From positions 2,515,501 through 2,579,500 of the forward strand of contig NZ_CANMPJ010000001.1 in assembly GCF_947499705.1 (NCBI RefSeq): a DNA stretch of 64,000 bases, read 5' to 3'. This DNA comes from an uncultured Erythrobacter sp. GTDB taxonomy: Bacteria > Pseudomonadota > Alphaproteobacteria > Sphingomonadales > Sphingomonadaceae. Under the pieces are notes generated by a model. It had not been told where the DNA came from and ran no database searches. It saw only the letters and a program-made list of their open reading frames with translations. Of this stretch, positions 16,551-25,440 are shown piece by piece. The position numbers and the translations under genes are program-made. The number at the start of each line of letters is the position of its first letter. Within the stretch, counting starts at the first letter, position 1.

Positions 16551-16922
16551 ATGGCATTTTCTCGGCAACCATCACTGCTTGATCATTCAGACGCATCACC
16601 GATTGCTTCGGCGCTGGAGTGGATCAACAGCGTCCTTTTTGGTCAGGTTGCGGCGGGCCTGTGTGTGCTGGCGGTGGCGTTTGTCGGGTTCCAGATGCTG
16701 ACCGGGCGATGGCCACTGCGTCTGGGGTTTCGCGTGGTACTAGGGTGCTTTGTGCTGCTCGGTGCGCCGGTGATTGCGGCGGGATTTATCGGAAACTGGA
16801 ATTATTACCTTACGGCTGAAGCCCAACCGTTTGCGGCGATAGAGCCAGTGGAGCCGCCTAGGGGGGATCTGGAACCTGCCGACAATAGCCCCTACGGCGG
16901 TGCTTCGTTGCGAGGTCGATAG
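16551..16922 (+). CDS. Orphan VirB2/TrbC-like pilin
   Basis: 123 residues. Two long hydrophobic helices separated by a short basic turn (FQMLTGRWPLRLGFR) give the classic VirB2/TrbC pilin topology; ALEWINSVLFGQVAAGLCVL precedes the first helix. A Pro-rich hydrophilic tail of about 40 residues follows. Start ATG 16551; a TTG two codons earlier also fits. No other type IV secretion gene is nearby, so it is a relic of a conjugation locus or has been recruited elsewhere. Assignment is by topology and motif. Confidence 0.65.
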   Translation: MAFSRQPSLLDHSDASPIASALEWINSVLFGQVAAGLCVLAVAFVGFQMLTGRWPLRLGFRVVLGCFVLLGAPVIAAGFIGNWNYYLTAEAQPFAAIEPVEPPRGDLEPADNSPYGGASLRGR

Positions 16923-17191
16923 AGATGCTCTGATTTATTCGCTATTGGAACACTGAGCGCAGCTAGAGGACTAGGCATTTGAGATGAGTGCTCTCGGCGG
17001 GCTTCTTTTTCGATCCACTAAGCATGTGGCTTTTTGCTTCGTTTGGTATTCGATCGATGGCGTCCAGTTCTAGGGCGGATTGTCGTGATGCTGTGCATCT
17101 GGGCGAGTGCGGTCGCGAGGTTCTTAATGTTGGATGCACGTGATCCTTATGCCGGAGCAACTCTATTGCTCCCAACGAAAAGGCTCTACGG
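16923..17191. other. Spacer between orphan pilin and next gene
   Basis: About 270 bases. An open frame on the plus strand (from 17034) runs through here but overlaps the better-supported minus-strand gene and has no ribosome site. I see no further signal. Confidence 0.4.
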
Positions 17192-17527
17192 CTACTTGAT
17201 TTCTTCATTCGCTTGCAAAGCGGCAACGTCGTCGATGAGCCCACGAATGATGCTGCGTTCTTCCGTATCCAGTGGAATTGCTAAAGATGCTGCTTTGGTC
17301 CTAATGTTGTCCAACTCCGGATAGGGTAGCGGTGTTGACGCAAAATCGACCCACTCGTCTTCTTCGATCTCGTCAGCAAGAAGCCTCCGAAGGCGATTTG
17401 CAAGTCCAGCTGCCGCGAGTCCTTGAGGCGAGATTCTCACCAAACCCACAGTCGCAAAAATAGCGAGGCAAGTTGCCAACCAAGAAACAAACCGCCTAAG
17501 CATGCGTCTCGATGATGATGATCTCAT
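17192..17527 (-). CDS. Hypothetical single-helix membrane protein
   Basis: Up to 111 residues from ATG 17527; ATG 17503 (MLRRFVSW) is another possible start. A basic head leads into one hydrophobic segment (WLATCLAIFATVGLVRI). The remainder is acidic and helical (LLADEIEEDEWVDF, STPLPYPELDNIRTKAASL). It lies about 100 bases downstream of the candidate immunity gene, in the same direction, so it may belong to the RHS operon tail. No family recognised. Confidence 0.45.
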   Translation of the reverse strand: MRSSSSRRMLRRFVSWLATCLAIFATVGLVRISPQGLAAAGLANRLRRLLADEIEEDEWVDFASTPLPYPELDNIRTKAASLAIPLDTEERSIIRGLIDDVAALQANEEIK

Positions 17528-17630
17528 ATTTTGCCGTTGAGTTGGACGACTTGCATTGCGCTGGAGCAAACAACTTTGAGCGTACCATGGACCGCGGGAC
17601 TCACTTTTCCTGTTCTTCGCAGAATTGTAC

Positions 17631-18011
17631 TTAGCTGAATGAGATCGTCTCTTTTTTCCGAAATTGCTCTATCTCCGACAAGGCTACACGAGCGATGCTG
17701 CGCAATGCGCTCCACTCGCTTGAGAAGATCATTCCCTGTACAGTACGCAGATCTGGTTTTGTCTCGAGCCATGACTGAATGGCGTCGAAACAGAGGAAGA
17801 CTGAGGGTAATTCTCGCTTCAGTCGGTGAAGTTCCTTGTGCATCATCAAAGCGACCATATTCTCTTGAAAATCGACCAAGAATTCGTCAACGCGATCGTC
17901 CAGCCGCAACGGCAAGTCTTTAGCATCGAAAGATTTTTGCAACTCAAGCGTCTGCTTACTTGGACACAGTGAGAGCAGCTCGGTTGCTTCACGGATCGGA
18001 TGGAGACTCAC
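17631..18011 (-). CDS. Candidate immunity protein for the RHS toxin
   Basis: 126 residues, helical, with no signal peptide, so cytosolic. GTG 18011 overlaps the RHS stop as GTGA, giving strict translational coupling; the frame is also open to TTG 18014. Polymorphic toxin genes are generally followed directly by their immunity gene (family knowledge), and this position is the only evidence for function. The sequence shows a Leu-rich N half and acidic/basic helices (DDRVDEFLVDFQENM, KELHRLKREL). No homologous family recognised. Confidence 0.65.
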   Translation of the reverse strand: MSLHPIREATELLSLCPSKQTLELQKSFDAKDLPLRLDDRVDEFLVDFQENMVALMMHKELHRLKRELPSVFLCFDAIQSWLETKPDLRTVQGMIFSSEWSALRSIARVALSEIEQFRKKETISFS

Positions 18012-21000
18012 CAACCACCTCCAGAATGGATCTCTTTCTGACCTTTCTTTGGACGGCCATTAGCGACTCTCCAATAGGGTTTGCCGTTATTATGCCTCCC
18101 ACTCACGTTCTTGGTCCAGCGCATGTGTCGATCAGTGTATCCAGTTCCATCAGGATTGATTTCGCGCAGAACGTAGTTCTCACCAGCGTTTTCCGTTGCG
18201 GAGGTACTTCCGCGCGTCCATTCCCATCCCGTTGGTGTCCCAATTTCCTCATAAGCCTCCACCAAGCTACGCGAATAAAGCATAGACCCCCCCGACGCCA
18301 TAACTTCTTCAATACAGGATGCTGGGGTAAAGGCCTTACAAATGTTCCCAAGATTTGAGTACGGCGAGTTTCTCTTGGCTGCGCGCCAGATCCTAGCCAA
18401 GGCGGATGTATTCGCTTTATGCTCAGCCTCCATGTCGACGATCTCTGGTCCCTCAACACCTTGGTTGCTTGTTCGCCTTTCTCCAGCTCCTTCACCTAAG
18501 CCTTCGCGTCCTGCTGAGTTTCCGCCTATTCCGCTGATACTCGTACCTGACAGGAAAGAGGCAGCAAACCGCGCTCCCCGAAAGTCTGATTCGGACATAT
18601 AACCGGCAGTGAGACCTGACGGATCGACAATGTTGATTGGATCTTGGCCGCCATACCCGTAGAGATTGACGTTATCCTCATAACCGATGGGATCGGTCTG
18701 GAGGAATCGTCCAAGTCGCGGTGAGTAGATGCGAGCCTTGTAGTAGTACATGCCGAGCTCAGGCAGCCACACTTGGCCGGTGTACTGGAACCGCCCGGTG
18801 TTGCTGGCGCTTGGCTGGCCGTATTCGTCGTAGGTGTTGACGCTGCGACTGTTACTGCTGTTATTTTCGTCCGAGCGGTATACGATTGAGCCGCGCGCAT
18901 CACTTTGCAGGAACCGGGCGTAGGCTGATGACACAAAGGGGCTTTCGTAGCTCACCAGCGGATCGTCGGCACCTGCACTCGGACCGTGCAGATGGCGGCG
19001 CACGAGTGTGCCGCTTATTGCAAATTCCGCCACTAGCGCATCGCCATCATGGAGGTAGCGCGTGGTAGCCCCTTGTGCGCCGCAAGGATAGTTGATCGTC
19101 TTGGACAGGCGCCCGAGTGGATCATAAAACAGTTTCGCGGCAAATGCCCCTGGCGCAACGCTCGGGCAGTCGTCGGTCGGCCCCTTGTACTTCATCTCCA
19201 CGAGTCGGTTCTCGACATCGTAGAGATACGTGTACTCACCATCGTCAGTGAGATTGCCGTTGGGATCGTATGCGAACGGCACGTTATCGACCGTCGAATA
19301 CTGATTCAGACCATTGGCAACGTAAGGCGCCATGTCGTTTTGCGCGCCGTCCCAGGTAAATAGTTCGTTGTCTTGCGTCTCCGTCTTGATCTGGGAGGCC
19401 GCGTTGCGGGTGAAGCTCCATGAGATATTGTACGGGTTGCCGATGCTGTCGAGCTCGGTGGAGGCAAGACGGTTGATCGGATCGTAGGCCCAAGTCTGCG
19501 TCGGGGCAGAACCCAGTTTAATCGATTGTTCGAGCAACCCTCGCGTGTTGTAATTGTAGTCGATCAGGATCTTGTTCTGAGGGTCTTTGAGTTGATCGAA
19601 CTGGCCGCCAGAGCTGTAGGTGTAACTGAACGTCGCACCATCCCATTGGTGCTTGATCGAGGTACGGCTGCCCGCCGCGTTGTAAGTGTATTCGAGCAGA
19701 CGCCCGCCGGAGAACGTGGTGGTATCGTTTGTGTTAGTAAGCCTTCCATAGCGATCATAGGTCGAGATACTCCCCGGACCAGTGTCGCTGTCGAAACGGG
19801 CATGCTCCTGCAGGCCGCGAATGTCGTATTGGTAGTGCACGCTGCGGGTGTGCAGCGAAGGTGTAAGCAGCCCTGAATTGTCAGCGAGCGTCTTCTCTAC
19901 AACGCGATTTAGGTTATCGTAGATGAAATTGATCTGTGAACCATCGCGTTTGGTCAGCTTGGTGCGATTGCCGTTTACATCATATTCGTAACGTTCGACG
20001 TCACTGGGATTGTGTACTCCTTCGACAATCGGGTGAGGGAAATACCACGCATTCTGACGGTCGAACCCGTCATACGTCATCAGCGCCTTGTAATCGCGAG
20101 CATCGGTCATGCTCTCCATCTGACCATTGTCGGTAAAGGTGTAGCGGGCGTAGTCGCGAACATCGGGGGTGCCGACACCTTGTTCGATGCGAATGACGCG
20201 GCCTTCCGTATCGTAGTGGTTCTGGGTGATCCGGTCAGGCTCGGCATAGCCGCCCGGGGTCTGTTGGCACTCTTCGTCGTGTGGCAAAGCGAACGACCCA
20301 GGGTTCATCCGAACAGCAGTGCACTTTGTGCGGTTTAATCCGTCGTAGTTCATCTGGGTGACCGAATAAGTCGTGCCTCCCGAGATCACGACGGTCTTCC
20401 GTGCGAGACGGCGCGAATCGTAGTTCGTTTGGGCGTCGACAAAAGTGCCGTTCGCAAAGCTCGTATCGGTCGCTAGGACGACGTTGCCGGTCTCAATTCG
20501 CGCCACTTGATCGTCGGCGTCCCGGTAAGTCGTCTTTCTTGCCGGCCGGAACCCATTTTCGCCCTTTGGTCCGATCTCCCATGTACGCCGATGGAGCGCG
20601 TCATAGCGATAATAGGTCGCATCGTCAGTCCCGGGTAGCGGGCCGTCCATCGACAGCATGTTACCCGCATTGTCATAGGTGTAGTTCGTGGTGAGGGGCG
20701 CATTACCGTCAAAATCCGTAATCGTTTCGCTGGCAACCAGGCTTGTCGTGTCGACATAGGTGAATTCACGGACGAATGAATTGGCCGTCCCGCAGGTCAC
20801 TTCTGTGCCGCTTGCGTCCGTTTCGCAAATCTCTTCCTTAAGCAGGCGCGGGGTGCAACGCGGAGGTCCTGGCAACCCAAGTTGCAAGAACGCAGGGCAT
20901 GTTTCGCCGTTGATTGCTATGGTTCCAGACCACGTGTTTTTGACCTTGCGGCGTCTCCCTTGTTCATCGACAGGATCGAGCTGCGTAAGGAGCGATCCCC

Positions 21001-22432
21001 ATAAGTTCCACGTGAACTCGGTGCGCTTCTGTTTCGCATCCTCAACCCAAGTAGGTCGGTAGCAATTGAAGCCGATGATCCCACAACTGGTCGTTGGGAA
21101 TGCAGCCGATTGCGTTATGTCTGGAAGCGACGACGTTGGCTTTGAGGAATCGGTCCTAGATACCAAGTTTCCGCGAGTATCGTAGCTTACCGAAACGGAA
21201 TTGCCCTCGGGGTAAGTGACGCCTCTAAGCCGCTGAGCACCCGTGTACTGATATGTCGTTGTGTTCCCGAGCGGGTCTGTAACGGAGTCAATGCGTCGCC
21301 GAGGCGGATCGAATTGCCCTGTAGTCGCTTGCGTGTTTTTGACGTCGATGATCGTGGTGCCACCATTCGGATCGGTAATCCGCAATTCCTCGATTGCGTC
21401 GTCTGTGCCCGGCCAGTTGTTGTCTGCTACCGATACGTATTGATAGGTCACTCCATCGCGAGTGACCGAGCGGGTGTCGCTGCTTGCTTGTCTAAAAGTA
21501 TCAAAGGCGTCGACACTCTCCCCCGGGAGCCGCAGCCTACTACCCTTGTTTTCAGGCCGGGTTGGGTAGATTTTCGGCGAGCACACACATTGCCAGACAC
21601 GCCCGGCAATATCGGTGACCGTGTTTCCAGAATATGTGTGCGAAGCGAGGACGGTGTCGGAGTTTGTTGCTTTTACGATCTCCGCCTTGTGCACGAACCC
21701 CCAATTGTCGTCATCGCCGTTAGAATGATAAGTGAACCTTAGCTCATAGCCAGAGGTGCTTTTGACAACGACCGGTCTGTGGCGTTCAATACCGCCGATG
21801 AACTTCTTCTCATATTCAATCGCAAGATCGCTACCGCCTGGATTGATGATTTCATTGGCAAGGAATTGATTAACAGGTTGAGGCAAGGTGCCGCTCGCCC
21901 GCCCAGTTCGCTCAATAAAGTACATTGTCCTACCGCTGCCGCCTTGGCGGTAGTGCACACCTCCGAGACCAAGAACATCTCCAGGGCCTGGCTCAACGAT
22001 CGGAGGCGGGGGGCAAGCTGGCCCATCGCAAATGGGTGGAACGTTAACTGGATTGTCGAAGCCTTCTGCATTGAAGAGCATGCCTCCGGTACCGTTGGAT
22101 GCGTAACATGTCTCATTGCTACACTGTGCAAACACGTCAGACGCGATACCGCCAGCATTTACCGTGTAGATATTGGCATCGTACTCGACCGTCCCATCGC
22201 CAGTTACAACCTCTAGGAGCGGGATGAAGTCTCCTAGATTGCGAAACGTGAGTTCAGGCGCAGCAGGGATAGACAGCTCAGGCATCTGAGACGTGCTGAC
22301 GTTGTTGCTGACCAGATCGATGCCATTGGGGTCTTGGTAAACATCGATTGGGTCAATCTCTTGCGCCGACACTGCGGCAGTGAGACCAGCCAGAGCGCCG
22401 ACACCAATCAGACTATTCAGCGATCTAATCAT
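18008..22432 (-). CDS. Secreted RHS/YD-repeat toxin with variable C-terminal domain
   Basis: 1474 residues. A Sec signal peptide (MIRSLNSLIGVGALAGL...VSA) is followed by about 1,200 residues of YD repeats (many YDxxGNxxS/RYxYD units) that should build a hollow shell. The core ends at about residue 1274 in the canonical closing module (SPRLGRFLQTDPIG, then NLYGYGGQDPIN and VDPSGL). Beyond it is a 200-residue tail with no RHS similarity, ending in a basic His/Trp-rich segment (GYTDRHMRWTKNVSGRHNNG), typical of a polymorphic nuclease toxin. Start ATG 22432 has AGGTG upstream; the GTG at 22441 is less likely. It lacks PAAR or VgrG features, so Sec export rather than type VI delivery is inferred. 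Confidence 0.88.
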   Translation of the reverse strand: MIRSLNSLIGVGALAGLTAAVSAQEIDPIDVYQDPNGIDLVSNNVSTSQMPELSIPAAPELTFRNLGDFIPLLEVVTGDGTVEYDANIYTVNAGGIASDVFAQCSNETCYASNGTGGMLFNAEGFDNPVNVPPICDGPACPPPPIVEPGPGDVLGLGGVHYRQGGSGRTMYFIERTGRASGTLPQPVNQFLANEIINPGGSDLAIEYEKKFIGGIERHRPVVVKSTSGYELRFTYHSNGDDDNWGFVHKAEIVKATNSDTVLASHTYSGNTVTDIAGRVWQCVCSPKIYPTRPENKGSRLRLPGESVDAFDTFRQASSDTRSVTRDGVTYQYVSVADNNWPGTDDAIEELRITDPNGGTTIIDVKNTQATTGQFDPPRRRIDSVTDPLGNTTTYQYTGAQRLRGVTYPEGNSVSVSYDTRGNLVSRTDSSKPTSSLPDITQSAAFPTTSCGIIGFNCYRPTWVEDAKQKRTEFTWNLWGSLLTQLDPVDEQGRRRKVKNTWSGTIAINGETCPAFLQLGLPGPPRCTPRLLKEEICETDASGTEVTCGTANSFVREFTYVDTTSLVASETITDFDGNAPLTTNYTYDNAGNMLSMDGPLPGTDDATYYRYDALHRRTWEIGPKGENGFRPARKTTYRDADDQVARIETGNVVLATDTSFANGTFVDAQTNYDSRRLARKTVVISGGTTYSVTQMNYDGLNRTKCTAVRMNPGSFALPHDEECQQTPGGYAEPDRITQNHYDTEGRVIRIEQGVGTPDVRDYARYTFTDNGQMESMTDARDYKALMTYDGFDRQNAWYFPHPIVEGVHNPSDVERYEYDVNGNRTKLTKRDGSQINFIYDNLNRVVEKTLADNSGLLTPSLHTRSVHYQYDIRGLQEHARFDSDTGPGSISTYDRYGRLTNTNDTTTFSGGRLLEYTYNAAGSRTSIKHQWDGATFSYTYSSGGQFDQLKDPQNKILIDYNYNTRGLLEQSIKLGSAPTQTWAYDPINRLASTELDSIGNPYNISWSFTRNAASQIKTETQDNELFTWDGAQNDMAPYVANGLNQYSTVDNVPFAYDPNGNLTDDGEYTYLYDVENRLVEMKYKGPTDDCPSVAPGAFAAKLFYDPLGRLSKTINYPCGAQGATTRYLHDGDALVAEFAISGTLVRRHLHGPSAGADDPLVSYESPFVSSAYARFLQSDARGSIVYRSDENNSSNSRSVNTYDEYGQPSASNTGRFQYTGQVWLPELGMYYYKARIYSPRLGRFLQTDPIGYEDNVNLYGYGGQDPINIVDPSGLTAGYMSESDFRGARFAASFLSGTSISGIGGNSAGREGLGEGAGERRTSNQGVEGPEIVDMEAEHKANTSALARIWRAAKRNSPYSNLGNICKAFTPASCIEEVMASGGSMLYSRSLVEAYEEIGTPTGWEWTRGSTSATENAGENYVLREINPDGTGYTDRHMRWTKNVSGRHNNGKPYWRVANGRPKKGQKEIHSGGGW

Positions 22433-22487
22433 CAAATGCACCTGATTATGCAGTTATTGTTGGAAGGCAGTCGGTTCATGCTCTCGA

Positions 22488-22904
22488 TTAAGACCCGCCC
22501 GGAAGCAGCCCGAGCAACTGGCACACCTCTTGAGGGGTCAGTCCGTTTGTGTTGAGAAACTGCGATACGAATGCGGGGTCATCGACATCGGCTAGTGCAC
22601 ACATTGATGGGCCAGCCGCTTGAAGCCACTTCTTCGCATCAGCGCAATTGGTGCGATTGAAACCTCGCCCTTGAAGAATGGATTCGTAGGAAGCCGGCAC
22701 CATGATCTTGGTTGTCTGGGCCGACCCTCCTGGCCCTGTTCCGGACCGGGCGAGACAGACATAACCGTTTTCTTCGGTCGCAGCGCCGTTCTGCTGCGGA
22801 CCAGAACCCTGCTGGGCGAGTGCACCGCTGCCGTATCCAGCAACAAACAGGCTGGCTGCTAACAATCCGGTCAAGGCGGCGGCGCGCCGACTACCACTCA
22901 GCAT
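22488..22904 (-). CDS. Small secreted protein of the RHS operon
   Basis: 138 residues from ATG 22904, behind an AAGGAGAG ribosome site. It has a Sec signal peptide (RRAAALTGLLAASLFVAGYG... ALA), then a Gln/Gly-rich linker and a compact domain with four cysteines (NGYVCLARSG, NRTNCADAKKW, PSMCALADV, QEVCQLLGLLP) that could form two disulfides in the periplasm. It is 55 bases upstream of the RHS gene and overlaps the stop region of the gene before it. Function unknown; possibly a chaperone or accessory of RHS secretion. Confidence 0.7.
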   Translation of the reverse strand: MLSGSRRAAALTGLLAASLFVAGYGSGALAQQGSGPQQNGAATEENGYVCLARSGTGPGGSAQTTKIMVPASYESILQGRGFNRTNCADAKKWLQAAGPSMCALADVDDPAFVSQFLNTNGLTPQEVCQLLGLLPGGS

Positions 22905-22914
22905 ATCGCTCTCC

Positions 22915-23475
22915 TTAATCGGCACTGATCGTAACCACTGAGTATCCGGGCGATGCGACTACGGCGTTTCCGGATTCAACCGTCCAATTCACATGCAGCA
23001 CTGCCGGCGATCCCGGTGCAGCCAATCCGACATCGGGATTGATCCAGACTAACTTGGCGTGATCTGTTGCACCAAGTATCTCGTTTGACTGGAAAAAATC
23101 GTGAAAGAAGGAACCGCTTCCTGAGCCAACCTGTTGGACGGTTACCGTGTAGCTCAACTCGATATCAAAGCCGCATCCGGCAGACGTCGGGGCATAGACA
23201 CGTGGCCAAGCGTAAGTGCCGTCGGGAACAGTGAAGTCATAGGGTCCAAGAACACAAGTGACACCGGCCCCCGAGGATTTGACCTCCGTCCGATTGTCCG
23301 ACTTGTCGTAGGTATATTCACGCTGCTCACCATCTTTCGATCCGCCTTGAACTTCGACTTTCGTGAGGCGTCCGAATTGGTCATACGTATACGTCTTGGT
23401 GCTGTTCTGACCATGAGCCAGAGTAACTGGAAGCGTGGCGAGCAATAAGCCCGCCAAAACATGTTTGCGACTCAT
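22915..23475 (-). CDS. Secreted protein with two YD repeats, first gene of the RHS operon
   Basis: 186 residues. Signal peptide MSRKHVLAGLLLATLPVTLA, two YD-type repeats (TYTYDQFGRLTKVEVQGG and YTYDKSDNRTEV), then about 110 residues of predicted beta structure with a Cys pair (VTCVLGPYDFTVPDG, SAGCGFDIELSYTV). The YD units match those of the large RHS protein downstream. It may be an RHS fragment kept as an accessory, or a plug or adaptor. Start ATG 23475; promoter expected in the 370-base spacer upstream. Confidence 0.72.
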   Translation of the reverse strand: MSRKHVLAGLLLATLPVTLAHGQNSTKTYTYDQFGRLTKVEVQGGSKDGEQREYTYDKSDNRTEVKSSGAGVTCVLGPYDFTVPDGTYAWPRVYAPTSAGCGFDIELSYTVTVQQVGSGSGSFFHDFFQSNEILGATDHAKLVWINPDVGLAAPGSPAVLHVNWTVESGNAVVASPGYSVVTISAD

Positions 23476-23843
23476 AAACGAAAACCCCTGTTTTCAAGCT
23501 CAAGCATCAAGGATGATACAAAAGAGTCAAGTTCCTAAAAGTGAAGTATTCCAGCAAAGGTCGAGCGGACGCGAATTTCGCTACGGCAATCTGGCGCGTT
23601 CATCAGCCGAAAGTCTTGGTCCGAAATTGGGTCGCTAGCAGTCAGTCTGCTTCAAGTCGTAGCTAGAGCCTCCTTGCCTATGACGAGAACCTTGCAACCC
23701 GTTGCAAAACGGGCTTCGCGGCGTCCTACTAGGGTCACAACATCAGTTAGAAGCGTCCAAATGGGCACTTCCAGAGTCATGTGAGACTGGAATTGCTTGA
23801 TTGCGCTGGTCCAACATGGGCAGGAGTGTGTGGACTAGAGGGG
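23476..23843. other. Spacer upstream of the RHS operon with an island palindrome
   Basis: 368 bases without a gene between the tandem RHS operon and HigA-like genes. It contains the RHS promoter region and a palindrome TTGCAAC-CC-GTTGCAA at 23692-23707 that recurs at 15343 and 30663. Nothing else could be assigned. Confidence 0.5.
23692..23707. repeat. TTGCAAC-CC-GTTGCAA palindrome, copy 2 of 3
   Basis: Seven-base perfect arms around CC. Identical 16-mers occur at 15343-15358 and 30663-30678, all inside the island; none was noticed outside. Possible operator of an island regulator. Confidence 0.6.
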
Positions 23844-24941
23844 CTACGTAGCAGCAAACTCAAATCTAGCCTTCAAATCGTTCATGTGGCTCCAAGGCAA
23901 TGCCTTGTGATGCTGCAACATCCCAACAACAATGCCCGGATGCACTCCAACCGAACTAGCAAACCTTTTGACCTGCACTTTCGACTTAGGCCTCGTTGCC
24001 ATGAATGATCTAAATCGCGCTCTGCCAACCAAATGCTCTTCTGCCCAGTCATCGGCTTCTTTTTCAACTTCGCTGCCGTTAGTCGTATCATCATCGACGA
24101 ATGCGGCGTTACGAGCATGAAGGCAAAGGTGGCCAAGTTCATGGAAAAGCGTAAACCAAAAATGGTCATTGGTCTTGTGCCGCAAGGACAGTGCGATCAC
24201 AGCTTGATCGTTTCTGTACCAGAAGGCTGCACCACTTAGCCTAGTGCCCTTAAATGGCGGAACTGGGACAACCGCCACGCCTGCATCTGAACAAATATCT
24301 TGGAGCCGAGGTTGGAACACCTCCGCCTTTAGAGAAGTAAGGCTTCGTAAGTCGTCTATTGAGTTTAACAGCCTTTTCTCGTCAAACTGTGTGGTTTGCA
24401 CCTGCTCGGCAGCACGTTTTGCGAGTTGAAGCCAGACGCGCACACACTCGGGACTGCTCTTGTGCGACGCTGACGTCCTGTAGTTAACCGCAAAGCGGTT
24501 ATCCCACTCACTGTAGGCGCGTTCATTCGCAACCCCGAAGAATGACAAGAGCGCATCTCGTTGAGCGTGAACGTCTTTCGTGTCAGGCAGCACACCGCGT
24601 TTCTTGAGTTCTTGCGTGGGAAACTTCCGGAGCCAAGCGGAAATCGTCGAAGTCTTCTGTGTCGATTGCTCCTTATTCCTTGTGGTCGCCAAGTCCCACT
24701 CATCTTGTAATCTAGTCCATACATACGCCTTTAGGCCAGTTACACGCTCAAGCATGACAGCCGTTCTGGCTTCGACCGGATTTGTCCCCTTAATGATCGT
24801 ATTGACTAACTTGGGCGTAAGATCGGCTCTTCGCGCCAACTCGGCTTGCGAAAAACCGAGGGCCTCGATGTATTCCTCCAAAAACTCACCGGGGTGCACA
24901 GCCCAATCCGGTGAAAAATCTGCATTGATTTTATCGGCCAT
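23844..24941 (-). CDS. HigA-like antitoxin fused to an ImmA/IrrE metallopeptidase
   Basis: 365 residues. The N-terminal HTH is of HigA type (HPGEFLEEYIEALGFSQAEL, RRADLTPKLVNTIIKG); HPGEFL is a hallmark of HigA antitoxins. The C-terminal half is a zinc peptidase with FHELGHLCLH and the downstream Glu in EVEKEADDWAEE. It follows the HigB-like toxin gene by three bases, the usual toxin-first order of HigBA. The metallopeptidase may let the antitoxin be inactivated in response to stress or phage. Start ATG 24941 with AAGGGA upstream. Confidence 0.88.
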   Translation of the reverse strand: MADKINADFSPDWAVHPGEFLEEYIEALGFSQAELARRADLTPKLVNTIIKGTNPVEARTAVMLERVTGLKAYVWTRLQDEWDLATTRNKEQSTQKTSTISAWLRKFPTQELKKRGVLPDTKDVHAQRDALLSFFGVANERAYSEWDNRFAVNYRTSASHKSSPECVRVWLQLAKRAAEQVQTTQFDEKRLLNSIDDLRSLTSLKAEVFQPRLQDICSDAGVAVVPVPPFKGTRLSGAAFWYRNDQAVIALSLRHKTNDHFWFTLFHELGHLCLHARNAAFVDDDTTNGSEVEKEADDWAEEHLVGRARFRSFMATRPKSKVQVKRFASSVGVHPGIVVGMLQHHKALPWSHMNDLKARFEFAAT

Positions 24942-24944
24942 GGT

Positions 24945-25283
24945 TTATCCCTTGTGGTAATCTACGACTTCAAGAAGCCTGACCTTCGTTATGTTTTTGA
25001 GGTCTAGCGTTCCATCTTCGAGTTTTGGCAGTGGCTCGTTCGCAGGCTCAAAGACCAAGCGCCACTGGTCTTTGAGAACAACGGCGAACTGCCCTTGCCG
25101 ATCTTCCTTTAGTTGATGACAGCGCGGTGGAGGCACACGCGGCACATCGGCAAGACATTCGACCTGACTTAGTAATGCAATACGCAGGCGCAGAGGCTTG
25201 GCTAACTGGCCATAAGTCTTTTGAAGCTGCTTTTCCTCCTCAAGCCGCTTCCGTAACTTTCGGTTGGCGAACTCGAGTTCCAT
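24945..25283 (-). CDS. HigB/RelE-type toxin
   Basis: 112 residues with the RelE-superfamily pattern: N-terminal helices (NRKLRKRLEEEKQLQKTYG), then PPRCHQLKEDRQGQFAVVL and DQWRLVFEP, where Arg residues and the C-terminal strand normally contact ribosomal mRNA, and the closing KVRLLEVVDYHKG. Ribosome-dependent mRNA cleavage is the family activity. ATG 25283 has AAGGA seven bases upstream. Transcribed first in the pair, with a 46-bp dyad just upstream of the start. Confidence 0.85.
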   Translation of the reverse strand: MELEFANRKLRKRLEEEKQLQKTYGQLAKPLRLRIALLSQVECLADVPRVPPPRCHQLKEDRQGQFAVVLKDQWRLVFEPANEPLPKLEDGTLDLKNITKVRLLEVVDYHKG

Positions 25284-25297
25284 GCCGTCATCCTTGG

Positions 25298-25343
25298 GTT
25301 ACGTATCAGGTAATGATGAATGATGTATTACGCAAGAGGTAAC
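25298..25343. promoter_or_regulatory. Large dyad operator upstream of the toxin-antitoxin pair
   Basis: Symmetric arrangement GTTAC-N7-GTAAT-N12-ATTAC-N7-GTAAC, 14 bases upstream of the toxin ATG and about 100 bases upstream of the divergent DUF262 gene. The two half-sites are mirror images, as expected for two dimers of an HTH antitoxin. It could regulate both directions. The protein that binds is inferred, not shown. Confidence 0.65.
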
Positions 25344-25440
25344 GCGGAGTTGTCGGTCAGAAGTAGGCGCCTTGCAAACCGCAGTCATATGACCGAGACG
25401 ACTATATGAGATTATCAGGCAGATGATTGAGGGGGATGAA

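Noticed and set aside
16335..16582. Two short ORFs on opposite strands in the hairpin region
   Set aside because: They lie across the inverted repeats, lack ribosome sites, and show no protein-like pattern.
17034..17324. 96-codon plus-strand ORF with a hydrophobic start
   Set aside because: Overlaps the minus-strand hypothetical gene, lacks a ribosome site, and loses protein-like character after the first 40 residues.
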